This document shows positions 44,811 through 55,274 of a DNA stretch of 64,000 nucleotides, piece by piece; position 1 is the stretch's first letter, and each line of letters opens with the position of its first letter. The position numbers were made by a program, and so were the translations under genes. A model generated the notes under the pieces. It saw nothing but the letters and a program-made list of their open reading frames with translations. It was not told the DNA's origin and ran no database searches. Source of the DNA: Candidatus Pelagibacter sp. (GTDB lineage: Bacteria; Pseudomonadota; Alphaproteobacteria; Pelagibacterales; Pelagibacteraceae); the NCBI GenBank assembly GCA_028097945.1, contig JAOHFJ010000003.1:1-64000 (forward strand), written 5' to 3'.

Positions 44811-45817
44811 TGATGGAGTACCTACAAATTTTAGGTAATGAAGTTTATAAAATTTTATTTTTATTAGTGCCAATACTAGTTTCAGTTGCCATGATTGTTT
44901 GGTTGGATAGAAGAGTATGGGGTTTAGTACAAAAAAGGAAAGGACCAAACGTTGTTGGGCCATTTGGTTTACTACAAACATTAGCTGATGCATTAAAATA
45001 TATTTTTAAAGAAATAATTATTCCAGCTAGTGCTAATAAGGTAGTATTTATACTTGCCCCGATTGTAACTATGACTTTAGCTTTAGTAGCTTGGGCAGTT
45101 ATCCCAATGAGTGAGGAATTAGTATTATCAGATATTAATGTTGGCATATTATATTTATTTGCTGTTTCATCTTTAGGTGTTTACGGCATTATAATGGGTG
45201 GATGGGCGTCAAATTCCAAATATCCATTTTTAGGTGCTATTAGGTCTGCAGCTCAAATGGTTTCTTATGAAGTTTCTATCGGAATAATAATTATCAACGT
45301 ATTATTGTGCGTTGGATCGCTAAACTTGAAAGAAATTGTCTTGGCGCAAAAAGAACTTTGGTACGTAATTCCTCTTTTTCCAATGTTCGTGATTTTTTTT
45401 ATATCTGCATTAGCAGAGACTAACAGACCTCCTTTTGATTTACCTGAAGCTGAAGCTGAGTTAGTAGCGGGATATCAAACCGAATACTCTGGAATGATGT
45501 ATGCCATGTTTTGGCTTGGAGAGTACGCAAACATTCTTTTAATGTGTGCCATGGGTTCTATACTTTTTTTAGGCGGTTGGCTGCCAATAATCGATATTTA
45601 TCCAATTAATATAATTCCAGCTCCTATTTGGATGATTTTAAAAATTTTATTCTTATTTTTCTTATTCGCTTTAATAAAAGCAATAGTGCCAAGATACAGA
45701 TATGATCAATTGATGAGACTAGGATGGAAAATATTTTTACCATTTTCCTTAATATATTTAGTATTAACTGCAAGTTTTTTATTTTATTTTGATAAACTAC
45801 CAAAAGGAAACTTTTAA
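44810..45817 (+). CDS. nuoH: NADH-quinone oxidoreductase subunit H
   Basis: A 335-residue membrane subunit with about eight helices that joins the two arms at the quinone channel. Typical segments are [21 protein letters not shown] near the N-terminus and [20 protein letters not shown] in a cytoplasmic loop. A second in-frame ATG follows the first, so the start may be one codon later. One-base overlap with nuoI. Confidence 0.97.
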   Translation: MMEYLQILGNEVYKILFLLVPILVSVAMIVWLDRRVWGLVQKRKGPNVVGPFGLLQTLADALKYIFKEIIIPASANKVVFILAPIVTMTLALVAWAVIPMSEELVLSDINVGILYLFAVSSLGVYGIIMGGWASNSKYPFLGAIRSAAQMVSYEVSIGIIIINVLLCVGSLNLKEIVLAQKELWYVIPLFPMFVIFFISALAETNRPPFDLPEAEAELVAGYQTEYSGMMYAMFWLGEYANILLMCAMGSILFLGGWLPIIDIYPINIIPAPIWMILKILFLFFLFALIKAIVPRYRYDQLMRLGWKIFLPFSLIYLVLTASFLFYFDKLPKGNF

Positions 45818-46302
45818 TGACTCTAAGCAGAATTTTTAAAACTATTTTTTTAGTTGAGTTTATAAAAGGTTTGTTAATGGCCATTAAAGAAATGTTTAAA
45901 AAATCTAAAACCGTAAATTACCCGTTTGAAAAAGGTCCAATAAGCCCTCGTATGAGAGGAGAGCACGCTTTAAGAAGATATCCAAACGGTGAAGAAAGAT
46001 GTATAGCCTGTAAACTTTGTGAAGCAGTTTGTCCTGCCCAAGCTATTACAATCGAGTCAGCTGAAAGAGCAGATGGTAGTAGAAAGACAACAAGATACGA
46101 TATCGATATGTTGAAATGTATTTATTGTGGTTTATGTCAAGAGTCGTGTCCTGTAGAAGCTATAGTTCAAGGGCCAAATTTTGAATTCGCAACAGAAACA
46201 AGAGAAGAGCTTTATTATAATAAAGAAAAACTGCTAGACAACGGCGATAGATGGGAGTCGGTCTTGGCTAAAAATATAAAGCTAGATAAACCATATAGAT
46301 AA
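45817..46302 (+). CDS. nuoI: NADH-quinone oxidoreductase subunit I
   Basis: A 161-residue TYKY-type subunit holding two [4Fe-4S] clusters (N6a, N6b). The two CxxCxxCxxxCP motifs are [14 protein letters not shown] and [14 protein letters not shown]. It follows nuoH and is directly followed by nuoJ. Confidence 0.97.
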   Translation: MTLSRIFKTIFLVEFIKGLLMAIKEMFKKSKTVNYPFEKGPISPRMRGEHALRRYPNGEERCIACKLCEAVCPAQAITIESAERADGSRKTTRYDIDMLKCIYCGLCQESCPVEAIVQGPNFEFATETREELYYNKEKLLDNGDRWESVLAKNIKLDKPYR

Positions 46303-46929
46303 ATGTTGGCTCATTCCGTATTTTTTTATTTTTTTTCTGTTATAGCAATTTTTTCATCTCTAATGGTAATCACATCAAGAAATACTGTCAATTCAGTTTT
46401 CTTTTTAATCTTAGATTTTATATCAGTTGGATGTCTTTTTATAATGGTAGGTGCTGAATTTTTAGGAATGATTATTTTAATTGTTTATGTTGGAGCTGTA
46501 GCGGTTTTATTTTTATTTGTAGTAATGATGCTTAACGTAGCTGAACAAAAACAGTCTTGGTTTGTTGGAAAAAAATCAACTCATATCCCAATAGGGTTAA
46601 TAGTAAGTATTTTAATACTTTTAGAGCTATTAGTGGTAGTTGGTGGTTGGAAATATAAAGACGATCTAATGTCAAGCAGCACTTTAAATTTATCAGGTAT
46701 TTCAAACACACATCAATTAGGTTTAGTTATGTACACTGATTACATTTTATATTTTCAATTAGCAGGAATCATACTTCTATTATCAATGATAGGAGCTATA
46801 CTTTTAACGTTTAGACAAAGAAAAGGAGTAAAAAAACAAAGTTATTTTAATCAAATTTCCAGAGATCCATCATCATCAGTTGAGCTTAGAGATGTAGAGA
46901 GCAACAAAGGGGTAAAAATTGATGATTGA
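46303..46929 (+). CDS. nuoJ: NADH-quinone oxidoreductase subunit J
   Basis: A 208-residue membrane subunit with five helices. The third helix shows [20 protein letters not shown], the segment with the pi-bulge linked to coupling. A soluble C-terminal extension (about 165-208) is charged. The stop region overlaps nuoK by eight bases. Confidence 0.96.
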   Translation: MLAHSVFFYFFSVIAIFSSLMVITSRNTVNSVFFLILDFISVGCLFIMVGAEFLGMIILIVYVGAVAVLFLFVVMMLNVAEQKQSWFVGKKSTHIPIGLIVSILILLELLVVVGGWKYKDDLMSSSTLNLSGISNTHQLGLVMYTDYILYFQLAGIILLLSMIGAILLTFRQRKGVKKQSYFNQISRDPSSSVELRDVESNKGVKIDD

Positions 46930-47233
46930 AATTGGACTAGGTCATTATTTGTCTTTAGGTGCAATAATATTCTTTTTAGGTGTAATTGGCATTTTTTTAA
47001 ATAGAAAAAACGTAATAGTAATATTAATGTCTATTGAATTAATATTGTTATCAGTAAACATAAATTTAATATCATTCTCAATTTTTTCTGGAGATATAGT
47101 TGGACAAATATTCACAATGTTAATTTTGACAGTGGCTGCAGCTGAAGCGGCAATAGGATTAGCAATAATTGTAATTTATTATAGAAACAGAGGCTCAATA
47201 AGAGTTGAAGATATCCATGGAATGAAAGGATAA
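46922..47233 (+). CDS. nuoK: NADH-quinone oxidoreductase subunit K
   Basis: About 103 residues with three helices. I chose the ATG ([13 protein letters not shown]) rather than the TTG one codon earlier. Conserved membrane glutamates of the proton path lie in [14 protein letters not shown] and [13 protein letters not shown]. nuoL follows at once. Confidence 0.96.
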   Translation: MIEIGLGHYLSLGAIIFFLGVIGIFLNRKNVIVILMSIELILLSVNINLISFSIFSGDIVGQIFTMLILTVAAAEAAIGLAIIVIYYRNRGSIRVEDIHGMKG

Positions 47234-49141
47234 ATGGAGTACGCTGTAATTTTTTTACCCTTAGTTGGATCTATTCTTGGCTTTTTAGGTAAATCATTAA
47301 TTAAATATTTTTCTGAAATTACCACGAGTTTATTCGTAAGTATTTCAGCTGTGTTTTCAATAATTTTGTTTTGGAATGGAATTCAAAATAATACATACGG
47401 AAATTTTAAAATATTTGAATGGATTAGTTCAGGAAATTTTGTTGCTAATTGGTCAATAAATATTGATCCTTTAAGTTCAGTGATGCTAGTAGTTGTCACT
47501 TTTGTTTCAGCATTGGTACATATTTATTCCATTGGCTACATGAGCCATGATCCGCACAAACCAAGATTTATGTCTTACTTATCCTTATTTACGTTTTCAA
47601 TGTTAGTTCTTGTTGTGTCAGATAACTTTCTTCAATTATTTTTTGGCTGGGAGGGAGTAGGGCTATGTTCTTATCTGTTAATTGGTTTTTGGTATAAAAA
47701 AGAGAGCGCAAATAACGCAGCAATAAAAGCTTTTATCGTAAACAGGGTAGGTGATTTTGGCTTAGCGATTGGAATTTTTCTTATATTTTTTTATTTCGGT
47801 ACGATAAATTTTCAAGAAGTTTTTGAATTAGCTCCACAATTTATTGAAAAAAAATTGGTATTCTTTGGTTTTGAGACAACTTTAATTACATTGATTTGTT
47901 TATTTTTATTTATTGGAGCGATGGGTAAGTCAGCCCAATTTTTATTACATACTTGGTTACCAGATGCCATGGAAGGGCCCACACCAGTTTCAGCACTTAT
48001 TCATGCAGCTACAATGGTGACAGCCGGTGTGTTTTTAGTTGTAAGATGTTCTCCTTTGTTTGAATATTCTCAAACTGCTTTGAACCTAGTTACAATAGTT
48101 GGAATGATTACTGCAATTTTTGCAGCATCAGTTGCTCTTGTTCAGAATGATATAAAAAAAATAGTTGCTTACTCAACTTGCAGTCAATTAGGTTACATGT
48201 TTTTTGCTGCAGGTGTAGGCGCTTATCATGTAGCAATGTTCCATTTATTCACTCATGCTTTTTTTAAAGCTTTATTATTTCTAGGTTCTGGATCTGTAAT
48301 TCATGCGTTTAAAGATGAACAAGATATAAGGAATATGGGTGGTGTAAGAAAAAAACTTCCTTATACCTACGTTTTTATGTTGATAGGAACTTTGGCGTTA
48401 ACTGGATTTCCTTTTTTATCTGGTTTTTACTCTAAAGATGCAATTATTGAATTTGCTTATTTAAAAAATTCTTCCTTAGGGAACTATGCAGCAACCATTG
48501 GAATTTTTACAGCTTTTTTAACTTCAATTTATTCTTGGAGATTATTTTTTAAAACATTTCACGGTTCATACAATAATTCGAAAGTGCCAATAAACGAAAC
48601 TCATGAGTCTCCTTTTGTAATGTTAGGTCCTTTATTATTTTTAGCTATTGGTGCAATTTTCGCTGGTTATTTTTTTAAGACGACATTTATTGGTCATCAT
48701 AGTAATGAATTTTGGCAGTCATCAATATTTTTTTTAAATGAAATAAAACATGATCCGATCCCTTTATGGTTTTTAATTTTAACACCAGTGTTAGTAGTAA
48801 TTTCTATACCAATCTCATATTACTATTTTATTTCTAACACTAAAATTCTAGAGGAATTTAAAAATACTAATTCACCACTTTATAATTTTTTACTTAATAA
48901 ATGGTATATCGATGAATTATACGAACTATTATTTGTGAAGCCTGCTAAGAAAATTGGCTCTTTTTTTTGGAAAAAAGGTGACATAGGTTTTATTGATAGA
49001 TTTGGTCCTGACGGTATTTCAAAATTAATAAAAAAACTTTCTGACAAAGCAGGTATTTTTCAAACAGGTTTTATATACGATTATGCTTTTGTAATGTTGA
49101 TAGGTTTGTCAATTCTACTTACTTATTTGATTTTAAATTAA
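47234..49141 (+). CDS. nuoL: NADH-quinone oxidoreductase subunit L
   Basis: A 635-residue antiporter-like subunit with a long lateral helix at its C-terminus. Recognised parts are FFGWEGVGLCSYLLIGFW, GKSAQFLLHTWLPDAMEGP with the key lysine region, and STCSQLGYMFFAAGVGAY. It forms the distal end of the membrane arm. Length is typical. Confidence 0.97.
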   Translation: MEYAVIFLPLVGSILGFLGKSLIKYFSEITTSLFVSISAVFSIILFWNGIQNNTYGNFKIFEWISSGNFVANWSINIDPLSSVMLVVVTFVSALVHIYSIGYMSHDPHKPRFMSYLSLFTFSMLVLVVSDNFLQLFFGWEGVGLCSYLLIGFWYKKESANNAAIKAFIVNRVGDFGLAIGIFLIFFYFGTINFQEVFELAPQFIEKKLVFFGFETTLITLICLFLFIGAMGKSAQFLLHTWLPDAMEGPTPVSALIHAATMVTAGVFLVVRCSPLFEYSQTALNLVTIVGMITAIFAASVALVQNDIKKIVAYSTCSQLGYMFFAAGVGAYHVAMFHLFTHAFFKALLFLGSGSVIHAFKDEQDIRNMGGVRKKLPYTYVFMLIGTLALTGFPFLSGFYSKDAIIEFAYLKNSSLGNYAATIGIFTAFLTSIYSWRLFFKTFHGSYNNSKVPINETHESPFVMLGPLLFLAIGAIFAGYFFKTTFIGHHSNEFWQSSIFFLNEIKHDPIPLWFLILTPVLVVISIPISYYYFISNTKILEEFKNTNSPLYNFLLNKWYIDELYELLFVKPAKKIGSFFWKKGDIGFIDRFGPDGISKLIKKLSDKAGIFQTGFIYDYAFVMLIGLSILLTYLILN

Positions 49142-49144
49142 AAA

Positions 49145-50632
49145 ATGGACTTTCCTATCTTATCTACTCTTATATTTTTACCATTAGTAAGTTCTCTATT
49201 TATTTTTTTATCTAGAGGGCAAAAAAACAATAATAGCGCAATTTACATTTCCTTATTTAGTAGTTTAGCAACATTTATTTTGTCTTTATTTGTTTGGTAT
49301 TCAATGGATTATACATCAGCAGATTTTCAATTCTTAGAGGAACAATCCTGGATTAATGATTTTATTAAATTTAAACTCGGTATAGACGGAATCTCAATTC
49401 TCTTTATAGTCCTTACAACATTAATTACTCCTATTTGTATCATCTCATGTATTAATAGCGTTAAAGATAGAGTCAAAGAGTTTTTAATAGCGATTTTGAT
49501 ATTAGAAACTTTCATGATTGGAGTTTTTTGCTCATTAGATCTAGTTGTATTTTATTTATTCTTTGAGGCTGGATTAATTCCAATGTTTTTAATCATAGGG
49601 GTTTGGGGTGGACCAAGAAGAGTGTATTCAGCTTTTAAATTTTTTTTATTTACTCTATTAGGATCAGTTTTGATGCTTGTTGCAATTATTGCCATCTATT
49701 GGATTACAGGAACAACTGATGTCACTCAAATTTACGAAATTAAAATACCTAAAGAATATCAAAATTTATTATGGTTAGCTTTTTTCAGTTCTTTTGCTGT
49801 GAAAATGCCTATGTGGCCAGTTCACACTTGGTTACCTGATGCACATGTTGAGGCGCCTACAGCTGGATCTGTAATACTAGCAGCAATACTTTTAAAAATG
49901 GCTGGATATGGCTTTTTGAGATTTTCTCTACCCATGTTTCCACTAGCTTCAGAATTTTTTACACCATTAATTTTTACACTAAGTATAATTGCTATTATTT
50001 ACACTTCTTTAGTAGCTTTAATGCAAGAGGATATGAAAAAATTAATTGCATATTCCTCAGTTGCCCATATGGGTTATGTAACTCTTGGAATATTTACATT
50101 TACCAAACAAGGAATTGAAGGAAGTATTTTTCAGATGATTAGTCATGGATTGATTTCAGCAGCTCTATTCCTTTGCGTTGGGGTTGTTTATGACAGATTA
50201 CATTCCAGAATGATCAGCACCTATGGCGGATTAGTAAATTATTTACCAAAATATTCTTTTTTGTTTATAGTTTTTGCTTTAGCTGGATTGGGCCTTCCAG
50301 GAACGTCTGGCTTTTTGGGTGAGTTTTTAGTTTTAACAGGAACCTTTCAGAAGAATTATTTGGTTGCAATGTTAGCCACATTTGGAGTTGTCTTAGGAGC
50401 TGCATATATGCTTTGGCTCACAAAGAGAGTTATTTTTGGTGTAACTAAAAATGACCAAATTAAAAATTTAAAAGATGTAAATAAATCAGAGATCATTATG
50501 TTAGGTATATTAGCTTTGCTAGTTATTTTTTTTGGTTTTTATCCAGTTCCGTTAATGGAAACTTTAAATGTTTCAGTAGACAATTTAATAAATAATTATG
50601 AAATAGCTATTCAAATAGAGGGTTTAAATTAA
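49145..50632 (+). CDS. nuoM: NADH-quinone oxidoreductase subunit M
   Basis: A 495-residue antiporter-like subunit. Patterns include FFEAGLIPMFLIIGVWGG, VKMPMWPVHTWLPDAHVEAP, and YSSVAHMGYVTLGIF, with conserved Glu, Lys and His residues in the membrane plane. It lies three bases after nuoL. Confidence 0.97.
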   Translation: MDFPILSTLIFLPLVSSLFIFLSRGQKNNNSAIYISLFSSLATFILSLFVWYSMDYTSADFQFLEEQSWINDFIKFKLGIDGISILFIVLTTLITPICIISCINSVKDRVKEFLIAILILETFMIGVFCSLDLVVFYLFFEAGLIPMFLIIGVWGGPRRVYSAFKFFLFTLLGSVLMLVAIIAIYWITGTTDVTQIYEIKIPKEYQNLLWLAFFSSFAVKMPMWPVHTWLPDAHVEAPTAGSVILAAILLKMAGYGFLRFSLPMFPLASEFFTPLIFTLSIIAIIYTSLVALMQEDMKKLIAYSSVAHMGYVTLGIFTFTKQGIEGSIFQMISHGLISAALFLCVGVVYDRLHSRMISTYGGLVNYLPKYSFLFIVFALAGLGLPGTSGFLGEFLVLTGTFQKNYLVAMLATFGVVLGAAYMLWLTKRVIFGVTKNDQIKNLKDVNKSEIIMLGILALLVIFFGFYPVPLMETLNVSVDNLINNYEIAIQIEGLN

Positions 50633-50633
50633 T

Positions 50634-52049
50634 ATGATAAATAATTTAAATATATTACTTCCAGAAATTTTTTTAACATTATCAATATTTTCTATCTTGA
50701 TGATCGGAGTATTCATAAAAAATAGTTTTAATTTAATCTTCAATTTAACTTCATTAATAATTTTAATGACAGTTGCAATAATTTTAAATGGCTCAAATAA
50801 CGTAGAAAAAATATTTTTAGAAAGCTTCACACGAGATGCTTTTTCTAATTTTTTTAAAATATTGATACTTATCTCAAGCTTATTTGTGCTTAATTCATCA
50901 AAAAATTTTATTTTAGATAATAAATTGGCGAAATTTGAGTATCCAATAATAATATTACTTTCAATTTTAGGAATGTTCTTCATGGTAAGTTCTAATGATA
51001 TAATTTTATTTTATTTGGGCTTAGAGCTTCAATCATTATCACTATATATTTTAGCCTCTATTGACAGAGACAACTTAAAGTCATCCGAGTCAGGTATAAA
51101 ATATTTTGTTTTAAGTGCTTTATCATCAGGTTTATTACTTTACGGATGTTCTTTGTTATATGGATTTACTGGATCAACTAATTTTGATTTAATTGCAAAC
51201 GAATTAGGAAAAGAAAATACTGGTGCAGTGTTTGCAATGGTATTTATTTTGGTTGGACTTGCATTTAAAGTTTCAGCAGTTCCTTTTCATATGTGGACAC
51301 CTGACGTGTATGAAGGAGCGCCAACATCAATAACTAGTTATTTTGCAGTAGTTCCAAAAGTTGCCGGACTAGCAGTTTTGATCAAGTTTATGCAAATTCC
51401 TTTTTCAAAAATTTTAATGGAGTGGCAAACTATAATTATTTTTATATCTATAGCCTCAATGATTTTAGGGGCAGTGGCTGCGATTGGACAAAAAAATATA
51501 AAGAGATTATTAGCTTATAGTTCAATAGGACACATAGGATACGCTTTAGCTGGTGTAGCAACGGGAGTGATCTCTGGATATGAAAGTGCAATAGTTTACA
51601 TTGTTATTTATGTTGTGATGAACATCGGGGCTTTTTCATGTCTGTATTTGTTAAAAAAAGGTGGCGAGTATAAAGAAAATATTTCTGACTTATCAGGTAT
51701 TTCAAAAAAACATCCGATGTTAGCTATTTCGTTTTTAGTAATTTTATTTTCTTTAGCAGGCATCCCTCCACTTGGAGGATTTTTTGCAAAGTTTTACGTT
51801 TTTTCTGCTGTGGTTGAACAAAAGATGTATGCTCTGGCCATAATAGGATTATTAACTACTGTAATATCAGCTTTTTACTATCTTAGAATAATTAAAACTA
51901 TTTATTTTGATGACAGCATTATAAGTTTTGATGCTACAAAAAATAAATTAGCTCAATTATCTATTTTTATAAGCTGTAGTATTTTACTAACATTCTTCTT
52001 ATATCCTTCAGTTTTGAATAATGTAGTAGATACATTATTTTTAAATTAA
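50634..52049 (+). CDS. nuoN: NADH-quinone oxidoreductase subunit N
   Basis: A 471-residue antiporter-like subunit. Family segments are FYLGLELQSLSLYIL, KVSAVPFHMWTPDVYEGAPT, and AYSSIGHIGYALAGVATG. It ends the nuo genes; its TAA shares a base with the ATG of the biotin ligase gene (TAATG). Confidence 0.97.
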   Translation: MINNLNILLPEIFLTLSIFSILMIGVFIKNSFNLIFNLTSLIILMTVAIILNGSNNVEKIFLESFTRDAFSNFFKILILISSLFVLNSSKNFILDNKLAKFEYPIIILLSILGMFFMVSSNDIILFYLGLELQSLSLYILASIDRDNLKSSESGIKYFVLSALSSGLLLYGCSLLYGFTGSTNFDLIANELGKENTGAVFAMVFILVGLAFKVSAVPFHMWTPDVYEGAPTSITSYFAVVPKVAGLAVLIKFMQIPFSKILMEWQTIIIFISIASMILGAVAAIGQKNIKRLLAYSSIGHIGYALAGVATGVISGYESAIVYIVIYVVMNIGAFSCLYLLKKGGEYKENISDLSGISKKHPMLAISFLVILFSLAGIPPLGGFFAKFYVFSAVVEQKMYALAIIGLLTTVISAFYYLRIIKTIYFDDSIISFDATKNKLAQLSIFISCSILLTFFLYPSVLNNVVDTLFLN

Positions 52050-52618
52050 TGAAACTAAGATCATTAAAATTCAAAAGTGTAAAAAGCACTAATGATATAG
52101 CTCATATGTTGATAAAAAAAAAAAATATAAAACCGACGATAATCATATCTGAGAAGCAAACTAAAGGTAGAGGTACTATGGGAAAAAAATGGGTTTCAAA
52201 AAAAGGAAACTTATTTCTATCTATTTTTTTTGATATGACAAAAAAGAAAGTAGATTTCAAGAAATTCGCAGTATTAAATGCTTATTTATTAAAAAGTATT
52301 CTTGTTAAGAAATTCTCAAATAAAATTAAAATTAAATGGCCAAATGACTTATTATTTAATAGAAAAAAAATTTGTGGAATTTTGCAAGAGATTGTTTTTA
52401 ATGAAGGAAAAAAATATTTAATTATTGGAATTGGAATAAACACTAATTTAGATCCAAATAATAGTAGTTTTTCGTCCACTTCTTTAAAACAAATCACAAA
52501 TAAAAATATAGATAATAAAAAACTATTTATTATGATTAAAAAAAAATATGAAAAATTTTTATTTAAAACTAATCAAAATACTTTCTCTGAGTTAAAAAAA
52601 TTCGCACAAAAAATATGA
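52049..52618 (+). CDS. birA: Biotin--[acetyl-CoA-carboxylase] ligase, short form
   Basis: A 189-residue ligase that makes biotinyl-AMP and attaches biotin to AccB. The biotin/AMP loop is KGRGTMGKKWVS, followed by GNLFLSIFF, IKWPNDLLFNRKKICGIL and GIGINTN. There is no N-terminal DNA-binding domain, so it is not a BirA-type repressor, and the C-terminal SH3-like domain looks very short or absent. Position after nuoN and before coaX is conserved in alphaproteobacteria. Confidence 0.9.
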   Translation: MKLRSLKFKSVKSTNDIAHMLIKKKNIKPTIIISEKQTKGRGTMGKKWVSKKGNLFLSIFFDMTKKKVDFKKFAVLNAYLLKSILVKKFSNKIKIKWPNDLLFNRKKICGILQEIVFNEGKKYLIIGIGINTNLDPNNSSFSSTSLKQITNKNIDNKKLFIMIKKKYEKFLFKTNQNTFSELKKFAQKI

Positions 52619-53361
52619 AATTTTTAATTGGTGACATAGGCAATACTTCAACAAAAATATGTATTTTAAATAACAAGTTCAAAATTTTACGATCATATAA
52701 TTTTGAAACTAGTAAGATGTTAAAAGGAAACCTTATAAAGACCATCATTAGAAAAAAAATTAATAGTGATCTTAATTCAGTATTTTTATTTTCAAGTGTT
52801 GTACCAAGGGTATTTTTAAATATTAAAAAGAATTTTAAAATTACCAAATATAAAGTTTTAGAACTAAAGAATTTAAATTTAAATAAAATGATAAGAATTA
52901 ATGTTAAAAATAAAAATCAATTAGGTTCAGATCGAATTGCAAATGCAATAGGTGCAAAAAAATTAAAAAATTGCCTAGTTTTAGATTTTGGAACTGCAAC
53001 TACTTTTGATGTGATCGAAAATGGTGTATATGAGGGTGGTGTAATTGCACCGGGTGTAAAACTTTCCATTAAAAATTTAAGCCAAGCTACTGCTTTACTT
53101 CCTGTAATTAATTTAAGCTCTAGTCAAAAAAAAATTGGAAAAAATACTAAAGAGGCATTAAATGCAGGATTTGTTTGGGGATATGAGGGTTTAATAAACA
53201 ATATTATTAATAAAATAATTTCAAAAAATAAGAAAAATTTCAAAATTATATTAACTGGCGGTTTTGCAAATTTTTTTAAAAAAAAGATTAAAAAAAAAAC
53301 TACAGTTGATCAAGATATAACTGTAAAAGGTATAGCAAATGTTTATAAAGAATTAATATGA
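52615..53361 (+). CDS. coaX: Type III pantothenate kinase
   Basis: A 248-residue ASKHA kinase for the first step of coenzyme A synthesis. Motifs are the phosphate loop GDIGNTSTKICI, NQLGSDRIANAIGA, DFGTATTFDVI and EGGVIAPGVKLS. Type III enzymes need a monovalent cation and are not inhibited by CoA. It overlaps birA and rnj by four bases on each side. Confidence 0.93.
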   Translation: MKFLIGDIGNTSTKICILNNKFKILRSYNFETSKMLKGNLIKTIIRKKINSDLNSVFLFSSVVPRVFLNIKKNFKITKYKVLELKNLNLNKMIRINVKNKNQLGSDRIANAIGAKKLKNCLVLDFGTATTFDVIENGVYEGGVIAPGVKLSIKNLSQATALLPVINLSSSQKKIGKNTKEALNAGFVWGYEGLINNIINKIISKNKKNFKIILTGGFANFFKKKIKKKTTVDQDITVKGIANVYKELI

Positions 53362-55019
53362 GTAAAGAAGAATTACTTTTTTGCCCTTTAGGCGGGTCAG
53401 GAGAGATAGGCATGAATATGAATCTTTATGCTTATGGCAAAGAAAACAATCAAAAATGGATTATTGTTGATCTTGGAGTTACTTTTGCCGATGACTCTAT
53501 TCCAGGTATAGATTTAATAATGCCTGATCCTGGATTTATCATTGATAAAAAAGAAGATTTACTAGGGATTGTTTTAACGCATGCTCATGAAGATCATATT
53601 GGAGCAGTCGCTCATATCTGGCCAGAATTAAAATGTAAATTATATGCTACTCCATTTACTGCTGCTTTGATTACAGAAAAATTTAAAGAAAAAAAGATTG
53701 ATATTACTTCTTTTTTAAAAACTGTCCCATTAAATAGTAAAATTAAGCTTGGTGAATTTGAAATTGATTTTGTCACTCTCACTCATTCAATTTTAGAACC
53801 AAATGGATTAAGCATTAAAACACCTTTAGGAACAATCTTGCATACAGGAGACTGGAAAATAGATCCCAATCCATTAATTGGAAATAAAATTGATGAAGAC
53901 AAATTAAAAAAAATTGGTAATGAAGGTGTGTCAGCAATGATTTGTGACTCAACCAATATTTTTAGTCCAGGAAGAGCAGGATCAGAGTCTGATGTAAGAG
54001 ACAGCTTATTACGTATAATGGAATCAAAAACCAAAAGAATTTTAGTAACTTCATTTGCTTCAAATGTTGCTCGTATGGAGTCAATATTTTATTGTGCCAA
54101 AAAAACAGGTAGAGTTATATGTCTAGTGGGAAGGTCAATGCACAGAATATTTAAAGCAGCTAAAAAGTGTGGATATTTAAAAGGATTGATTGATCCAATT
54201 GAACCCCGGGACGCTAAAAAAGTTGCAAAAAATAAAATTCTTTATTTAGCAACTGGAAGTCAGGGTGAGCCAATGGGTGCAATGAATAGAATAGTAAACG
54301 GTTCACATCCAGATGTTTTTTTGGAAGAAGGGGATTGTGTAATTTTTTCATCAAAAATAATTCCAGGAAATGAAAAAAAACTTTATAACTTACAAAATCA
54401 AATAGTCAGAAATAATATTGAAATCATAAGTGAAGAAAATGCCTTTGTACACGTATCCGGTCACCCAAACAGAGATGATTTAAAAGATATGTATAAATGG
54501 GTAAAACCAAAAAGTATTATCCCAGTCCATGGTGAACATAGACATATGCAAGAGCATGTAAATTTTGCTAAAGAAATGCAAGTGCCAAAAACATTATTAA
54601 TTGAAAATGGAGACATTATTAAACTCTTACCTGGTGATGCTCCTAAAGTAATTGATAAAGCTCCTTCAGGAAGAGTTTACCTTGATGGTAATATTAATGT
54701 TGAAACAGATGCACAATCAGTAAAAGATAGAAAAAATTTGTCAATCAATGGATATTTAGAAATTACACTTCTGGTTTCCAATAATGGAAAAATTAAAAAA
54801 CCGATTATTTCTTACAGAGGTATTCCAGAAAAAGAAAATTCAGATCATTTTATTTTTGATATGGAAGATGAAATTTTCAATATTTGTAGAACATTTTCTT
54901 TAGACAATAAAAACCAGCAAAAAAATTTAATCGATACTATCAAGCAAAATTGTAGAAGGATCGTTAGGGAAAAAACAGGAAAAAAACCTTTTACTAATAT
55001 TAATATAGCGAGAATTTAG
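53358..55019 (+). CDS. rnj: Ribonuclease J (beta-CASP metallo-hydrolase)
   Basis: A 553-residue beta-lactamase/beta-CASP RNase with 5'-exo and endonuclease activity. Zinc ligands are in THAHEDHIGA (H75, H77, D79, H80), with HTGDWKID further on and VSGHPNRDD and PVHGEHRHM in the beta-CASP/second metal region. The cell therefore has both RNase J and an RNase E/G, as many alphaproteobacteria do. The TAG stop overlaps the next gene's GTG by one base. Confidence 0.94.
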   Translation: MSKEELLFCPLGGSGEIGMNMNLYAYGKENNQKWIIVDLGVTFADDSIPGIDLIMPDPGFIIDKKEDLLGIVLTHAHEDHIGAVAHIWPELKCKLYATPFTAALITEKFKEKKIDITSFLKTVPLNSKIKLGEFEIDFVTLTHSILEPNGLSIKTPLGTILHTGDWKIDPNPLIGNKIDEDKLKKIGNEGVSAMICDSTNIFSPGRAGSESDVRDSLLRIMESKTKRILVTSFASNVARMESIFYCAKKTGRVICLVGRSMHRIFKAAKKCGYLKGLIDPIEPRDAKKVAKNKILYLATGSQGEPMGAMNRIVNGSHPDVFLEEGDCVIFSSKIIPGNEKKLYNLQNQIVRNNIEIISEENAFVHVSGHPNRDDLKDMYKWVKPKSIIPVHGEHRHMQEHVNFAKEMQVPKTLLIENGDIIKLLPGDAPKVIDKAPSGRVYLDGNINVETDAQSVKDRKNLSINGYLEITLLVSNNGKIKKPIISYRGIPEKENSDHFIFDMEDEIFNICRTFSLDNKNQQKNLIDTIKQNCRRIVREKTGKKPFTNINIARI

Positions 55020-55273
55020 TGGGAATTACTGGTTCAATAATAGTTTACGTACTCATTTGGTGGATAATTTTTTTTTCTGTTTTGCCTGTAGGAATTCAAT
55101 CAAACAAAGGAAGATTCCGAGAAAAATTAGAAGGAATTGATCCTGGAGCTCCCGATAATCCAAAAATGGCAAGAAAATTTTTAATAACCACGATAATCAC
55201 TTCAATAATTTTTATTGTGATATATTATCTAGTTGAATTTGATTTACTTAATTTAAGAGAATATTTGCAATAA
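55019..55273 (+). CDS. DUF1467 family small membrane protein
   Basis: An 84-residue protein with two membrane helices (about 5-25 and 52-72) and a short cytoplasmic loop (GIDPGAPDNPKMARK). The pattern WWIIFFSVLPVGIQS at the first helix is typical of DUF1467. The start is a GTG that shares its G with the rnj stop. It is a constant neighbour of proS in alphaproteobacteria; function is unknown. Confidence 0.88.
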   Translation: MGITGSIIVYVLIWWIIFFSVLPVGIQSNKGRFREKLEGIDPGAPDNPKMARKFLITTIITSIIFIVIYYLVEFDLLNLREYLQ

Positions 55274-55274
55274 A